Assembly: GCA_024236155.1 (NCBI GenBank)
Contig: JACKLA010000001.1
Span: 620,001-684,000, forward strand
Direction: 5' to 3'
Source of the DNA: Sphingomonadaceae bacterium
GTDB lineage: Bacteria; Pseudomonadota; Alphaproteobacteria; Sphingomonadales; Sphingomonadaceae
Length of the DNA: 64,000 bases
In this document: in pieces, positions 32,877 through 41,548 of the stretch
How the letters are laid out: each line of letters opens with the position of its first letter
Position numbering within the stretch: position 1 is the first letter of the stretch
Position numbers and translations under genes: made by a program
The notes under the pieces: generated by a model
Told to the model about the DNA's origin: nothing
The model's input: only the letters and a program-made list of their open reading frames with translations
The model's database searches: none

Positions 32877-33326
32877 ATGGCAAATAGAACCATTTTCAAG
32901 TCCGTTCTCAGTGCAATTGTAGCTGGAGGGCTTGTCCTGCCAGCGGCAACACCGGCACAAGACAACGACGACGCGAATGCGGATTTGAGAAGCAATGCGG
33001 TCTGCATGCTCCGCCCGTTTGGGGATGTCCCGCAAGTTCCGGTTGCAAGGCGCGGACAGCCTTTTCGGATCCTGACGATCGAAAGAGCAGCGTCAGGGCT
33101 CGAAGCCAAGGGATTTACGCGAGTAGATTGCACGGTCGCCGACCTCGTGCTCGCTGGAAAACGTGCTGGCTGGCGCGATGAGATTTGCGAACTGGCGAGC
33201 AAGGGCAATGAGGCCGTCCAGAACCAGCTCGAGCGGGCCTATGGCGAGCGACCTGCCGTGCTGTGCGCCATGGCCGAGGCGGTGGCGGGGCAATGGGAAC
33301 GCCCCGGACGCGGCTCAGGTGAATAG
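32877..33326 (+). CDS. Secreted hypothetical protein, 149 aa
   Basis: A signal peptide (FKSVLSAIVAGGLVLPAATPA, cleavage near residue 27) precedes a small soluble domain with paired cysteines (AVCML, VDCTV, EICEL, VLCAM), probably disulfide-bonded. No family is recognised. It is 57 bp after the preceding gene and 51 bp before the large Rhs gene, so it may be part of the same transcript and could be an Rhs accessory or carrier. Confidence 0.6.
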   Translation: MANRTIFKSVLSAIVAGGLVLPAATPAQDNDDANADLRSNAVCMLRPFGDVPQVPVARRGQPFRILTIERAASGLEAKGFTRVDCTVADLVLAGKRAGWRDEICELASKGNEAVQNQLERAYGERPAVLCAMAEAVAGQWERPGRGSGE

Positions 33327-33377
33327 CCCAGAGGCGCCGAATTCACGATCATTCGATATTGCAAGCAGGGGCAAGAA

Positions 33378-36300
33378 ATGCGTGCCAGAAACTTCCTTCT
33401 CACTACAGCGGCCATCCTACCGGCTGCATTTGTTTCTGCACCGCTTGCCGCGCAAAGCATCACACTGGCACCGCCGCCCGTGCGTCAGCCGCTGGACGAG
33501 AACGGCGTCGACCTCTCCTCAGGCGAAATCATCGTACCGTCATCGGTTGTCGCCATAGGCGGGGCCGATGGATTGATCCACACGCGCTCGCGTGTATCGA
33601 ACGGTTGGCGGCACAACTATATACTCTCGATTGCAAGCGACACCGGGGCGAACGGAACAACCTATATCGTCCAGATTGGCGGCTCAGCGCGGGAGTTCGA
33701 CGAGGACAACGGGAGCTACACCCCGGTCGGAACCGAAACCGGGACGCTGACGGAAACCGCCACCGAGTTCATCTATGTAGATGGCGGGGGGACCGAATAC
33801 CGGTTCAGCAAGACGTTAGTAGCCAATGGCGAAAGCTACTATGAAGCGGTTGAAGCGGTAGGCACGCTGATAACTACGCCTGCTGGAAACAAGACAACTC
33901 TTACCTATCGCGGCGACAGCTACAGCTTCAACGGGAACACCATCTATACAGTCCGCCTGCAGTCGGTGACCAACAACGCCGGCTATCAGCTCAAATATGA
34001 GTACGTCGCCGACACCCCGTCATCGAACGATCAAGGCGACAGCTGGTACGACATCGACCGCGTCACCGCGATCAACAATGCCGAAGAGTATTGCGATCCG
34101 TCTGCTGACAGCTGCACGTTGACGGGGGATTGGCCCTATCTCGCCTACTCCCGCACGGGCTACAATGAGGGGACCACACTGGGCTGGCACAACAGCGTCA
34201 CCGACATCCTTGGTCGTGAGGCGAAATTCAAGACCGGCAACTATGGCGAGTTGGTTGCGGTAAAGCGCCCGGGCGAGGCCGATTATGGCATGGTGATCGG
34301 ATACGATGCGCCGGGTGGACGCGTTGCTTCCATTACCCATCAAGGCACCCAGACCCGCAGCTATAGCTGGAGCGAAAACACCACCACCGAAGAGCTGACT
34401 TCGGTCTCAACCGACAGCCTTGGCCGCACACGGACTGTCGTAACTGACATGGCGGAAGGGCTGGTCAAGAGCGCGACCGATGCGCTCGGCAATACGACCA
34501 GCTATAGCTATGATGCAAACGGATGGCCTGACGAAATTACTGCACCTGAGGGTAACAAGGTCAGCATTACCCGCGATGCGCGCGGGCGTGTGACCAAGGT
34601 AACGCACATCGCCAAGCCGGGCTCGGGCCTTGCCAATATCGAAACACTGGCGAGCTATCCGGCGCTCACCAGCGGGATCAGCTGCTCCAACACTGTGAAC
34701 TGCGACAAGCCGATCACCACCACCGATGCACGCGGCAAGGTGACCAATTATACCTATGACGCAACGCATGGCGGGGTAACGCAGGTCAAGCTGCCGCAGG
34801 ACGCGGGCGGCATTCGCCCACAAACCGATTTCACCTACACCACCCAATATGCCCGGATAAAGAACAGCTCTGGCACGCTGGTGCAGTCACCGGATGGCAT
34901 CGTTCGTCCCGACACGGTGACCAGATGCCGCACGGCTGCCGCCTGCTCCGGCACGGCGAACGAGCAGGTGATCGACCTTGCATACAACAACACCTCGGCA
35001 GAGAACCTGCAGCCCGTCAGCGTAACCCGCAAGGCAGGCAACGGCACTCTGGCGCAGACCACGGCGATCACCTACGATCCGCTGGGCAATGTGCTGACGG
35101 TCGATGGACCACTGACAGGCACGGTTGACACCAGCCGCAACCATTATGACGTGGCCGGGCAGCTGATCGGCAGTGTCGGGCCTGACCCGGACGGCGCTGG
35201 CACGCTCCCGCGCCTTGCCTCACGCGTCACCTATAATGATGACGGGCAGGTCACAATTGCCGAGAGCGGCACGGTTACCGGTCAGAGCGAAGCCGACTTC
35301 GCCAATTTCTCCCCGCAGACCAAATCGGTCACCAGCTATGACGAGTTTGGCCGGGTCGAAACGGTCGCGCAGGTCGGTACTGTAGGCAATACCCAGTACA
35401 GCATCGCCCAATATAGCTATGACGCATCGGGCCGCCCTGAATGCACCGCGCTGCGGATGAACGCGCCTTACACGTCGACCACACTCCCCGCCGATGCTTG
35501 TACCGCGATGACGGCAGGTTCTTATGGCGAAGACCGCATCAGCCGCACATATTACGATGCAGCAGATCGGGTGACTTCTGTATTCTCCGGCGTCGGAACC
35601 GATTTGCAGCAGCAATCGGTCGAAATGTCCTACAACGACAATGGCACCGTTGCCTGGGTAGAGGATGCGGCGGACAACCGCACCGCCTACAGCTATGACG
35701 GGCATGATCGCAGTTACAAGGTCACTTACCCTTCCGACGATACGCCGCATACGACCGACGCGACAAACTACGAACAGGTCACTTACGATGCGGGTGGCAA
35801 CATCCTCACCCATCGCACCCGCGCGGGTGAAACCTTCTCCTACGCCTATGACGATCTGGGCCGGGTGACGGTGAAGGACGTGCCCACCCGCAGCGGGCTC
35901 GCTGCCACCCATACGCGCGATGTTTATTTTGGATACGACCTGTTCGGCGCGATGACCTATGCAAGGTTCGACAGTGCAAGCGGTGAAGGGATCGACTTCG
36001 CCTATAATGCGCTAGGACAGCTAACCTCGACTACGCAGAACCTCGACAGCACCAGTCGCACGCTGGCCTATCAATATGATGTCGCCGGACGGCAGACCCG
36101 TGTGACCCACCCTGACGGGGCTTACTGGCAATATCTCTTCGACGATATGGGGCGTCTCAAATATGTCAGGGATCAGGCAAACAAGTCGCTGATCACCCAG
36201 CTTTATCAAGCCTATGGCCCGATATCGCGTCGGACGCGCGAAGGCAGCGCTCCTGATGACTTCTTCTTCTACGATAGCGCCAAGCGGATGGACCATTTGC

Positions 36301-37271
36301 GCACCACGCATCCGACCTCAAGCTATACGGTCAATCAGGAATGGACCTTCAACCCCGCCCATCAGGCGACCACGGAGGAGCTGGACAACCAGCTCTATGC
36401 CTGGAACGGCCACCCTGCCTCGAACAGCCAGACGGCCTATAGTGCCAACGGCCTCAACCAGATCACCCAGGCGGGTGCCAATGCCTACAGCTATGACGGT
36501 AACGGCAATCTCACCTCGGACAGCCTGACCAGCTATGTCTACGATACGGAGAACCGGCTGGTCGGTGCATCGGGCCAGAACACGGTCGGCCTGCGCTACG
36601 ATCCGCTGGGCCGCTTGTACGAGATCGATGATGGCAATGGCGGTGTGCGCCGCCTGCTCTACGATGGCGATGCGCTGGTGGCAGAATACAACACCAGCGG
36701 CACCATGCTCGATCGCTATGTCCATGGGCTTAGTGCAGGCGACGATCCGCTGGTGCGCTATGCGGGCAGCGGCACCTCTTATCTCGATGCGGAATATCTC
36801 TATACCGACCGGCTGGGCAGTGTGATCGCGCGCTACCAGCGCGACGGCACGCCGGTGGCGATCAACAGCTATGACGAATACGGCGTTCCGGGGCAGAGCA
36901 CGGGCATCTACAACAATGGCCGGTTCCGCTATACCGGTCAGATATGGATACCCGAGCTGGGTCAATACTACTACAAGGCCCGCATGTACTCGCCCACCAT
37001 CGGCCGTTTTATGCAGACCGACCCGATCGGCTATGCCGATGGGATGAATATCTATCGCTATGTCGGGAACGATCCGGTGAATTTTGTGGATCCGACGGGA
37101 ACCGAGATCGTTGTGAATGGGTATAAAACATGTCCCATCGGATGGAAATGCCTTAGTGGTGATGAGCTTGCTGATCTCCTCCGCGAATGGGATCTAAAAC
37201 TGACCACACCCTTTGGCCCGCAATTTACCGCCTTTACGTGGAAATTGTTGCTACCGCCCCTAAGTCGGTGA
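33378..37271 (+). CDS. Secreted Rhs/YD-repeat protein, 1297 aa, with damaged C-terminal tip
   Basis: Rhs proteins are shells of YD repeats that enclose a variable C-terminal toxin or other cargo. A signal peptide ends near residue 26 (APLAAQS), unlike type VI-linked Rhs proteins. Dozens of YD units follow (for example YSYDANGWPDEIT, AYSYDGHDRSYKV), then the Rhs core ending GRFMQTDPIGYADGMNIYRYVGNDPVNFVDPTG at about 1207-1240. Only about 56 residues follow before TGA at 37269. The next frame continues with a plausible tail (37187-37666), so a frameshift near 37250 probably cut off the original tip. AGGGG lies 7 bp before the start. Confidence 0.9.
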   Translation: MRARNFLLTTAAILPAAFVSAPLAAQSITLAPPPVRQPLDENGVDLSSGEIIVPSSVVAIGGADGLIHTRSRVSNGWRHNYILSIASDTGANGTTYIVQIGGSAREFDEDNGSYTPVGTETGTLTETATEFIYVDGGGTEYRFSKTLVANGESYYEAVEAVGTLITTPAGNKTTLTYRGDSYSFNGNTIYTVRLQSVTNNAGYQLKYEYVADTPSSNDQGDSWYDIDRVTAINNAEEYCDPSADSCTLTGDWPYLAYSRTGYNEGTTLGWHNSVTDILGREAKFKTGNYGELVAVKRPGEADYGMVIGYDAPGGRVASITHQGTQTRSYSWSENTTTEELTSVSTDSLGRTRTVVTDMAEGLVKSATDALGNTTSYSYDANGWPDEITAPEGNKVSITRDARGRVTKVTHIAKPGSGLANIETLASYPALTSGISCSNTVNCDKPITTTDARGKVTNYTYDATHGGVTQVKLPQDAGGIRPQTDFTYTTQYARIKNSSGTLVQSPDGIVRPDTVTRCRTAAACSGTANEQVIDLAYNNTSAENLQPVSVTRKAGNGTLAQTTAITYDPLGNVLTVDGPLTGTVDTSRNHYDVAGQLIGSVGPDPDGAGTLPRLASRVTYNDDGQVTIAESGTVTGQSEADFANFSPQTKSVTSYDEFGRVETVAQVGTVGNTQYSIAQYSYDASGRPECTALRMNAPYTSTTLPADACTAMTAGSYGEDRISRTYYDAADRVTSVFSGVGTDLQQQSVEMSYNDNGTVAWVEDAADNRTAYSYDGHDRSYKVTYPSDDTPHTTDATNYEQVTYDAGGNILTHRTRAGETFSYAYDDLGRVTVKDVPTRSGLAATHTRDVYFGYDLFGAMTYARFDSASGEGIDFAYNALGQLTSTTQNLDSTSRTLAYQYDVAGRQTRVTHPDGAYWQYLFDDMGRLKYVRDQANKSLITQLYQAYGPISRRTREGSAPDDFFFYDSAKRMDHLRTTHPTSSYTVNQEWTFNPAHQATTEELDNQLYAWNGHPASNSQTAYSANGLNQITQAGANAYSYDGNGNLTSDSLTSYVYDTENRLVGASGQNTVGLRYDPLGRLYEIDDGNGGVRRLLYDGDALVAEYNTSGTMLDRYVHGLSAGDDPLVRYAGSGTSYLDAEYLYTDRLGSVIARYQRDGTPVAINSYDEYGVPGQSTGIYNNGRFRYTGQIWIPELGQYYYKARMYSPTIGRFMQTDPIGYADGMNIYRYVGNDPVNFVDPTGTEIVVNGYKTCPIGWKCLSGDELADLLREWDLKLTTPFGPQFTAFTWKLLLPPLSR
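36543..37099 (+). repeat. 557-bp direct repeat, copy 1 (Rhs core)
   Basis: This part of the Rhs gene is repeated at 38173-38729 (offset 1630 bp). By eye, the first 400 bp are identical and about ten differences fall in the last 150 bp. It encodes the conserved Rhs core just before the variable tip, the usual site for homologous exchange of tips. Confidence 0.9.
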
Positions 37272-37666
37272 AGGAAGTGAAAGAAGAAGAAGAGCGGGAT
37301 AGGTGCTTGGGTGGAGTAACATTCGTTGGTGTAAACGCCGATTGGATAATCGGACCTGGTGTCAGTGGTCAGGTTGGCGTTGCAATTCCTGATAACGCCC
37401 CGATTGAGTTATATGGAGCGTTCAGCGGGGGTTTGATTTGATGTTGGAGGAGTGTCGTAGTTGGACGTGTCGATAGAATTTCAAGATTTAACGAAAAAGA
37501 CGTCTCAAGTGAGTGGAGGGCAGGTTTTAGCCCTGGATACATCAAAAACATGGACGGAGACGTTGTTGGAGTATTCGGAGAATTCGGCGGTGATGCGGGG
37601 CTAAGCTATCAAGAAACATTGGAAGGTGGCGTTACCGATGGCGTTGGAGGTGACCCAGCCTGCTGA
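37187..37666 (+). pseudogene. Frameshifted and interrupted tail of the Rhs tip
   Basis: In the frame +1 to the Rhs gene, translation gives VEIVATAPKSVKEVKEEEE, then GVNADWIIGPGVSGQVGVAI and AFSGGLI, a TGA at 37439-37441, and then in the same frame GFSPGYIKNMDGDVVGVFGEFGGDAGLSYQETLEGG to TGA at 37664. The glycine-rich strand-like pattern runs across the stop, so this was once one domain. A frameshift and a nonsense codon have disabled the first Rhs tip. Confidence 0.6.
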
Positions 37667-38172
37667 AGTTAAAGCTATAGCTATCTTATTTGGTTCCCAC
37701 ATTTGGAGCACCTCCTGACAGGGAAAATGCTTGGCAGTCCGAACAGTGTGAATATCGATTTTCCACATTTATTACATATAAAATACCCTCTAGATAAATT
37801 AAATATCGCGGACAACATGATTCCAGAAATCATATAAAAGCTACGCTATTTGGATTTTCTGAATTGTTGCTCGCGTTGATTGAGTATATAATCAACAATC
37901 CAATTGCAGATCCTATAGTTAAAACAGAGACTATCCAGGCTAATTTATACATATAATCCCCTATTTAGATTTTTATTACTTATTAGTTGTTGCTAATCAG
38001 CTGAGTTTGACGGCTGTGATGGGATATGGCAGCGCATTAAGCGCTGCGTGCATAACGGCGGCGCTAGAATAACGGATGCGCTGAGGGTCGGCAATCCACC
38101 AATCTCTATTTTGGCGACACAGTACTTAATTCAGGCAATGCGTCTAGTTACTAGTTAGGGTTTTCCTACACC
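37667..38172. other. AT-rich stretch between Rhs tip and orphan cassette
   Basis: About 500 bp with much lower GC than its surroundings, ending abruptly where the repeated Rhs core resumes at 38173. It holds one credible small gene on the minus strand (37830-37952). Such AT-rich DNA is typical of spacers and immunity genes between Rhs tips. Confidence 0.5.
37830..37952 (-). CDS. Small single-pass membrane peptide, 40 aa
   Basis: On the minus strand, ATG at 37952 is preceded by AGGGGAT 4-5 bp upstream. The peptide opens MYKLAWIVSVLTIGS and continues AIGLLIIYSIN, one transmembrane helix, then a polar tail (ASNNSENPNSVAFI) and TGA. No family is recognised. Between Rhs tips an immunity or accessory role is possible, but the opposite orientation makes this uncertain. 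Confidence 0.35.
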   Translation of the reverse strand: MYKLAWIVSVLTIGSAIGLLIIYSINASNNSENPNSVAFI

Positions 38173-38729
38173 GATACGGAGAACCGGCTGGTCGGTGCAT
38201 CGGGCCAGAACACGGTCGGCCTGCGCTACGATCCGCTGGGCCGCTTGTACGAGATCGATGATGGCAATGGCGGTGTGCGCCGCCTGCTCTACGATGGCGA
38301 TGCGCTGGTGGCAGAATACAACACCAGCGGCACCATGCTCGATCGCTATGTCCATGGGCTTAGTGCAGGCGACGATCCGCTGGTGCGCTATGCGGGCAGC
38401 GGCACCTCTTATCTCGATGCGGAATATCTCTATACCGACCGGCTGGGCAGTGTGATCGCGCGCTACCAGCGCGACGGCACGCCGGTGGCGATCAACAGCT
38501 ATGACGAATACGGCGTTCCGGGGCAGAGCACGGGCATCTACAACAATGGCCGGTTCCGCTATACCGGTCAGATATGGATACCCGAGCTGGGGCAATACTA
38601 CTACAAGGCCCGCATGTACTCGCCCACCATCGGCCGCTTTATGCAGACCGACCCGATCGGATATGCCGACGGGATGAATATCTATCGCTATGTCGGGAAT
38701 GATCCGGTCAATGGGATCGATCCGACGGG
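38173..38729 (+). repeat. 557-bp direct repeat, copy 2 (orphan Rhs core)
   Basis: Second copy of the Rhs core segment at 36543-37099. Upstream similarity ends abruptly at 38173, as expected for a displaced Rhs cassette kept as a recombination donor. Recombination between the copies would delete 1630 bp and replace the damaged tip with the one encoded here. Confidence 0.9.
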
Positions 38730-39351
38730 GTTGAATGAAGGTGACGAAGACGAAGACGATGATAATGCGTGCCCAAGCACCTGGATTTGCGTTACGGGAA
38801 ATCACGATAGTTTAGCAGGTATGTTCAGCGGGATGAGTGTCATACCTCAGTCTGTACTAACGCCGAGGTTGGATGTAGCCCCAATGGACGGCGAGATTGT
38901 CGTAACTGCAACACGTATAGCAGATCCCGCAATTGTCGTTACAGGCCGTCCACACCGCTACGTATTAAATTACTTGTCGCCTTGCCCAGCATGGACAGTG
39001 TTTAACTTTTTCAAAGAACCTGGCAACAGCGCGCCAGGAGCTCCTGCGGCTCGCGAGGGGTTTACGCCTCGGGTTGTTCTGAGCGGTGGAAACCCAATTT
39101 CGCAAAATGTTAACTCCGTGACACGTACCATTGTAAACACGGCGCTGCCAGGTCATCGGTATTTTCCGGGCACCGTTACGATACAAGTTAGACCGGTGAT
39201 GTATCGAGGCGTAACTTCACGAGAAACTTCTACAATTACTGTAACAGGAGTAGGGACGGGTGACCACGCAAGAGAGAACGAGATTTTGGGAAAGGTTATT
39301 TTCAGCGCCCTAGCAGCGGCAGCAGCAGCTCCAGAAGTTTGCGGGAAATGA
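38173..39351 (+). pseudogene. Orphan Rhs C-terminal cassette with an alternative tip
   Basis: The frame begins in the Rhs core without a ribosome site or normal start (a TTG at 38245 is possible) and runs through DPIGYADGMNIYRYVGNDPVNGIDPTG into a tip of about 200 residues. The tip has an acidic start (NEGDEDEDDD), a Cys pair, and a C-terminal region with LPGHRYFPGTVTIQVRP and GTGDHARENEILGK, ending in an alanine-rich segment. I do not recognise the tip family. The coding frame is intact, so it could be rejoined to the main Rhs gene. A lipoprotein gene overlaps its stop by 4 bp. Confidence 0.7.
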
Positions 39352-39851
39352 CGATGAGCAGGATCGCGATATCGATTGGTGGTTGGACACTTATCGGAGC
39401 CAGTGCTCTGCTCGTCTGTGCTTGTCATAGTTTGAGGCCGCAGACCGCTTACTTGACGATTCAAGTTTGCCTAAACAATGAATCCCAAAAAGGAGAATTC
39501 CTACAGCTCATGAAAGAAGTTGCACATCGGCAAAAATTACGATTTATTGATAATAGCGCGCAAACACAAAGGTATTTGACTGGTGTAAATGAAGATGATC
39601 TAGCTGTTATTAAAAACATACCTACAATCCATGCGGGTATTGAGGGTGAGAGAGGGTTGGGTGTTACGGCCAGCAATCTTGGATTACCTGCAAACCAAGT
39701 TGCTTTGGGTTTTACCGAAGGGTCTAACGGTCGCCGAGCCAGAAAATTGTCGGATCAGTTGGTGGAGGAGCTTGCGCAGCGCTGGAATGTCGAGACGGTT
39801 CCTCAAGGGCAAGGAGTCTTTCCCATGAAATCCTGTGAAGGAGAAAATTGA
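39348..39851 (+). CDS. Putative lipoprotein coupled to the orphan Rhs tip, 167 aa
   Basis: ATG at 39348 overlaps the cassette stop as ATGA, a sign of co-translation, though TTG 39339 and ATG 39354 are alternatives. The N-terminus has a hydrophobic helix with a lipobox-like VCAC (TLIGASALLVCAC), then a soluble domain (YLTIQVCLNNESQKGEFLQLM, LVEELAQRWNVETVP). No family is recognised. Position right after an Rhs tip suggests a membrane-anchored immunity protein; this is inference. Confidence 0.6.
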   Translation: MTMSRIAISIGGWTLIGASALLVCACHSLRPQTAYLTIQVCLNNESQKGEFLQLMKEVAHRQKLRFIDNSAQTQRYLTGVNEDDLAVIKNIPTIHAGIEGERGLGVTASNLGLPANQVALGFTEGSNGRRARKLSDQLVEELAQRWNVETVPQGQGVFPMKSCEGEN

Positions 39852-40452
39852 TTTGGTGAAATATTCTAGGAATTCCGAGGACACAATACTCAATTTACAC
39901 TTCGTACAGCCCTCGCCCTCCTACACCGCCACGGTCTGTTAGCATGCTGTCGACCTTCATCGACACCCCGGACCGCTCCGCCATTCCACCTGCCAATCGC
40001 ACCGCCAGCGGCGCTGTGTGAGGGCATCTCGCAGTGCTGTCGCACAACCGTCACTCCTCAAGAGCCAAAAGTGATACGGTTTGGGCTAGATGGTGCGATA
40101 AGCCACTGATTACACTGATTTCGACGAATGTCGTCCTGCATACCCCCATCTTCGTCGTCAACACCAGCGCCCCGCCCAGCAGGCGACCACGGAGGAGTTG
40201 GACAACCAGCTCTATGCCTGGAACGGCCACCCTGCCTCGACCAGCCAGACGGCCTATAGTGCCAACGGCCTCAACCAGATCACCCAGGCGGGTGCCAATG
40301 CCTACAGCTATGACGGCGTTCCTATGCCCTACCGCTTCGCTGCTTAAGGGCAGGCAATCTCACCTCGGACAGCCTGACCAGCTATGTCTACGAGACCTAG
40401 GAAATGGCCTGCAAATGGCAACATCCACCAACTCAAGCAACGCCTTCCACCG
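39852..40452. other. Rhs debris between lipoprotein and VirB2-like gene
   Basis: No intact gene. The stretch 39890-40165 shows nothing recognisable. It is followed by a third fragment of the Rhs gene (40170-40395), listed separately. Confidence 0.5.
40170..40395 (+). pseudogene. Third Rhs fragment, rearranged
   Basis: Bases 40170-40316 repeat the main Rhs gene at 36353-36499 (CCCGCCCA, then GGCGACCACGGAGGAG) with few changes. A 36-bp foreign piece follows, containing a stop (GCTGCTTAAGGG), and then 40353-40394 repeats the next Rhs stretch (GGCAATCTCACCTCGG). It lies just upstream, in gene order, of the core present in the orphan cassette, so the locus was once at least two Rhs modules and has been cut up. 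Confidence 0.8.
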
Positions 40453-40815
40453 CTAGTCCCGCCTGAGCGAGGCTCCCGCATAGGGATCATAGTCAGCAGG
40501 CGGCAAATCGCCGCGCGGGTCGTCGGGTTGTTCCGTCACGGGAGATGGTGCGGGTGGTGCGGCACTTCGTTGCCAAGCATCGCTCAATGATGCCGCTACC
40601 AGCGGTGCGCCCAGCAGCAGGAAGCATCCCACGATCACCTGCAGCCCGCGCCTGACCGGCAAGCGTCCGCCAAGCATCTGGAACCCAACGAATGCGATGG
40701 CGATGACACAGGCGCTGGTGGCGACCGTGCCAAGCAACGTGCCAGTCATCCAGTCAAGCGCGTTGCCCAGCGGATCGGCGGGGCGCATCAAAAAGAGTGG
40801 TCGAGTGGTTGACAT
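40453..40815 (-). CDS. virB2: VirB2/TrbC-family type IV secretion pilin-like protein, 120 aa
   Basis: Two closely spaced hydrophobic helices (TLLGTVATSACVIAIAFVGFQML and LQVIVGCFLLLGAPLVAA) separated by a basic loop (GGRLPVRRG) are the hallmark of VirB2/TrbC pilins. The C-terminal tail is proline-rich and polar (APPAPSPVTEQPDDP), longer than usual. No VirB3-VirB11 genes are found around it, so it is an orphan here. It could be left over from a conjugative element or act with a system elsewhere. Confidence 0.75.
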   Translation of the reverse strand: MSTTRPLFLMRPADPLGNALDWMTGTLLGTVATSACVIAIAFVGFQMLGGRLPVRRGLQVIVGCFLLLGAPLVAASLSDAWQRSAAPPAPSPVTEQPDDPRGDLPPADYDPYAGASLRRD

Positions 40816-40973
40816 TGTTTGGATGTATTAATCGCTTCGAAGACGAGATGACTGTCTGCGGGAAATCTCTTCGCGGGGTCAAGATACGAAGAACCGCAAG
40901 GGGGGCATGCCCCGTCAGCTCTTTTCGCAACTCAGTATACTTTCACACTAGCGCTGCGACTGCATGGCATCCC

Positions 40974-41228
40974 TCAACTCCGGTAAGTGAACCGCGGAAG
41001 GTGCTCGACAGTCAAATACTGCATAAAGGATTCTTGAAGGCGGTGACAGGCAGCGGGCTCACCTTCAAACCAGATTTGCTTCGAGAGGTTGGACCAGAAC
41101 ATGTTGCTCTCATCACAACAACGGACTTGGTAGATCCCATTGGGAAGTTCGTACACCCAAGCGAGTAGCTGCATGTCGATGACTAGCGCTTCAAAATCCT
41201 CAAGGTCACCATGGAAGCAAAACTTCAT
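40974..41228 (-). CDS. Small soluble hypothetical protein, 84 aa
   Basis: ATG 41228 has a GAGGATGA site and a strong upstream promoter (-35 TTGATT, -10 TATACT, 16-bp spacing). The product has a compact acidic and aromatic sequence (MKFCFHGDLEDFEALVIDMQ, LAWVYELPNGIYQVRCCDESN) with a trailing FMQYLTVEHLPRF; no signal or membrane segment. The family is not recognised. The opposite-strand frame (40797-41168) is a shadow. Its own promoter with three phased repeats suggests it is a regulated, real gene. Confidence 0.6.
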   Translation of the reverse strand: MKFCFHGDLEDFEALVIDMQLLAWVYELPNGIYQVRCCDESNMFWSNLSKQIWFEGEPAACHRLQESFMQYLTVEHLPRFTYRS

Positions 41229-41254
41229 ATTCTCATCCTCATTCAGAGGGGTGG

Positions 41255-41321
41255 AGTATATCAAATAATACTATAAAATCAATATTTTAAAGCGTTCGCA
41301 GGCGTTCGTAAGCGTTCGTGC
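41255..41321 (-). promoter_or_regulatory. Promoter with three 10-bp phased repeats
   Basis: On the minus strand, TTGATT (41282-41277) and TATACT (41260-41255) are separated by 16 bp. Directly upstream are three tandem 10-bp units with the core CGAACGC (plus strand GCGTTCG at 41292, 41302 and 41312). A 10-bp period places all three on one face of the helix, typical of activator binding next to a -35 box. They drive the 84-aa gene at 40974-41228. Confidence 0.6.
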
Positions 41322-41548
41322 AAGACTTATTTTGCGCTGGTCTGAATGAGGCTTATCCATCTCCAAGTTGGCGCGAGGGTGATTCGCATTCGCGGCGGCT
41401 GAGCGGTATTCGCGACCTATCAGCGCTCGGATGGCTGCATTGCGCCCTAATCCCGGTCATTCATATCCTCTCGAGCATTTCCCGAAAGCGGACATCGGAT
41501 CGATCGAGGCGCAACGGCAGCGATCTGAATTTCTGCTGCGAATCCGGA

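Noticed and set aside
37439..37441. In-frame TGA in the Rhs tip read as selenocysteine
   Set aside because: No SECIS-like hairpin was seen directly downstream, and the locus also carries a frameshift, so simple decay is more likely.
40797..41168. Plus-strand open frame of 123 codons
   Set aside because: It opposes the 84-aa gene, which has a good promoter and ribosome site; its own composition is that of a shadow frame.
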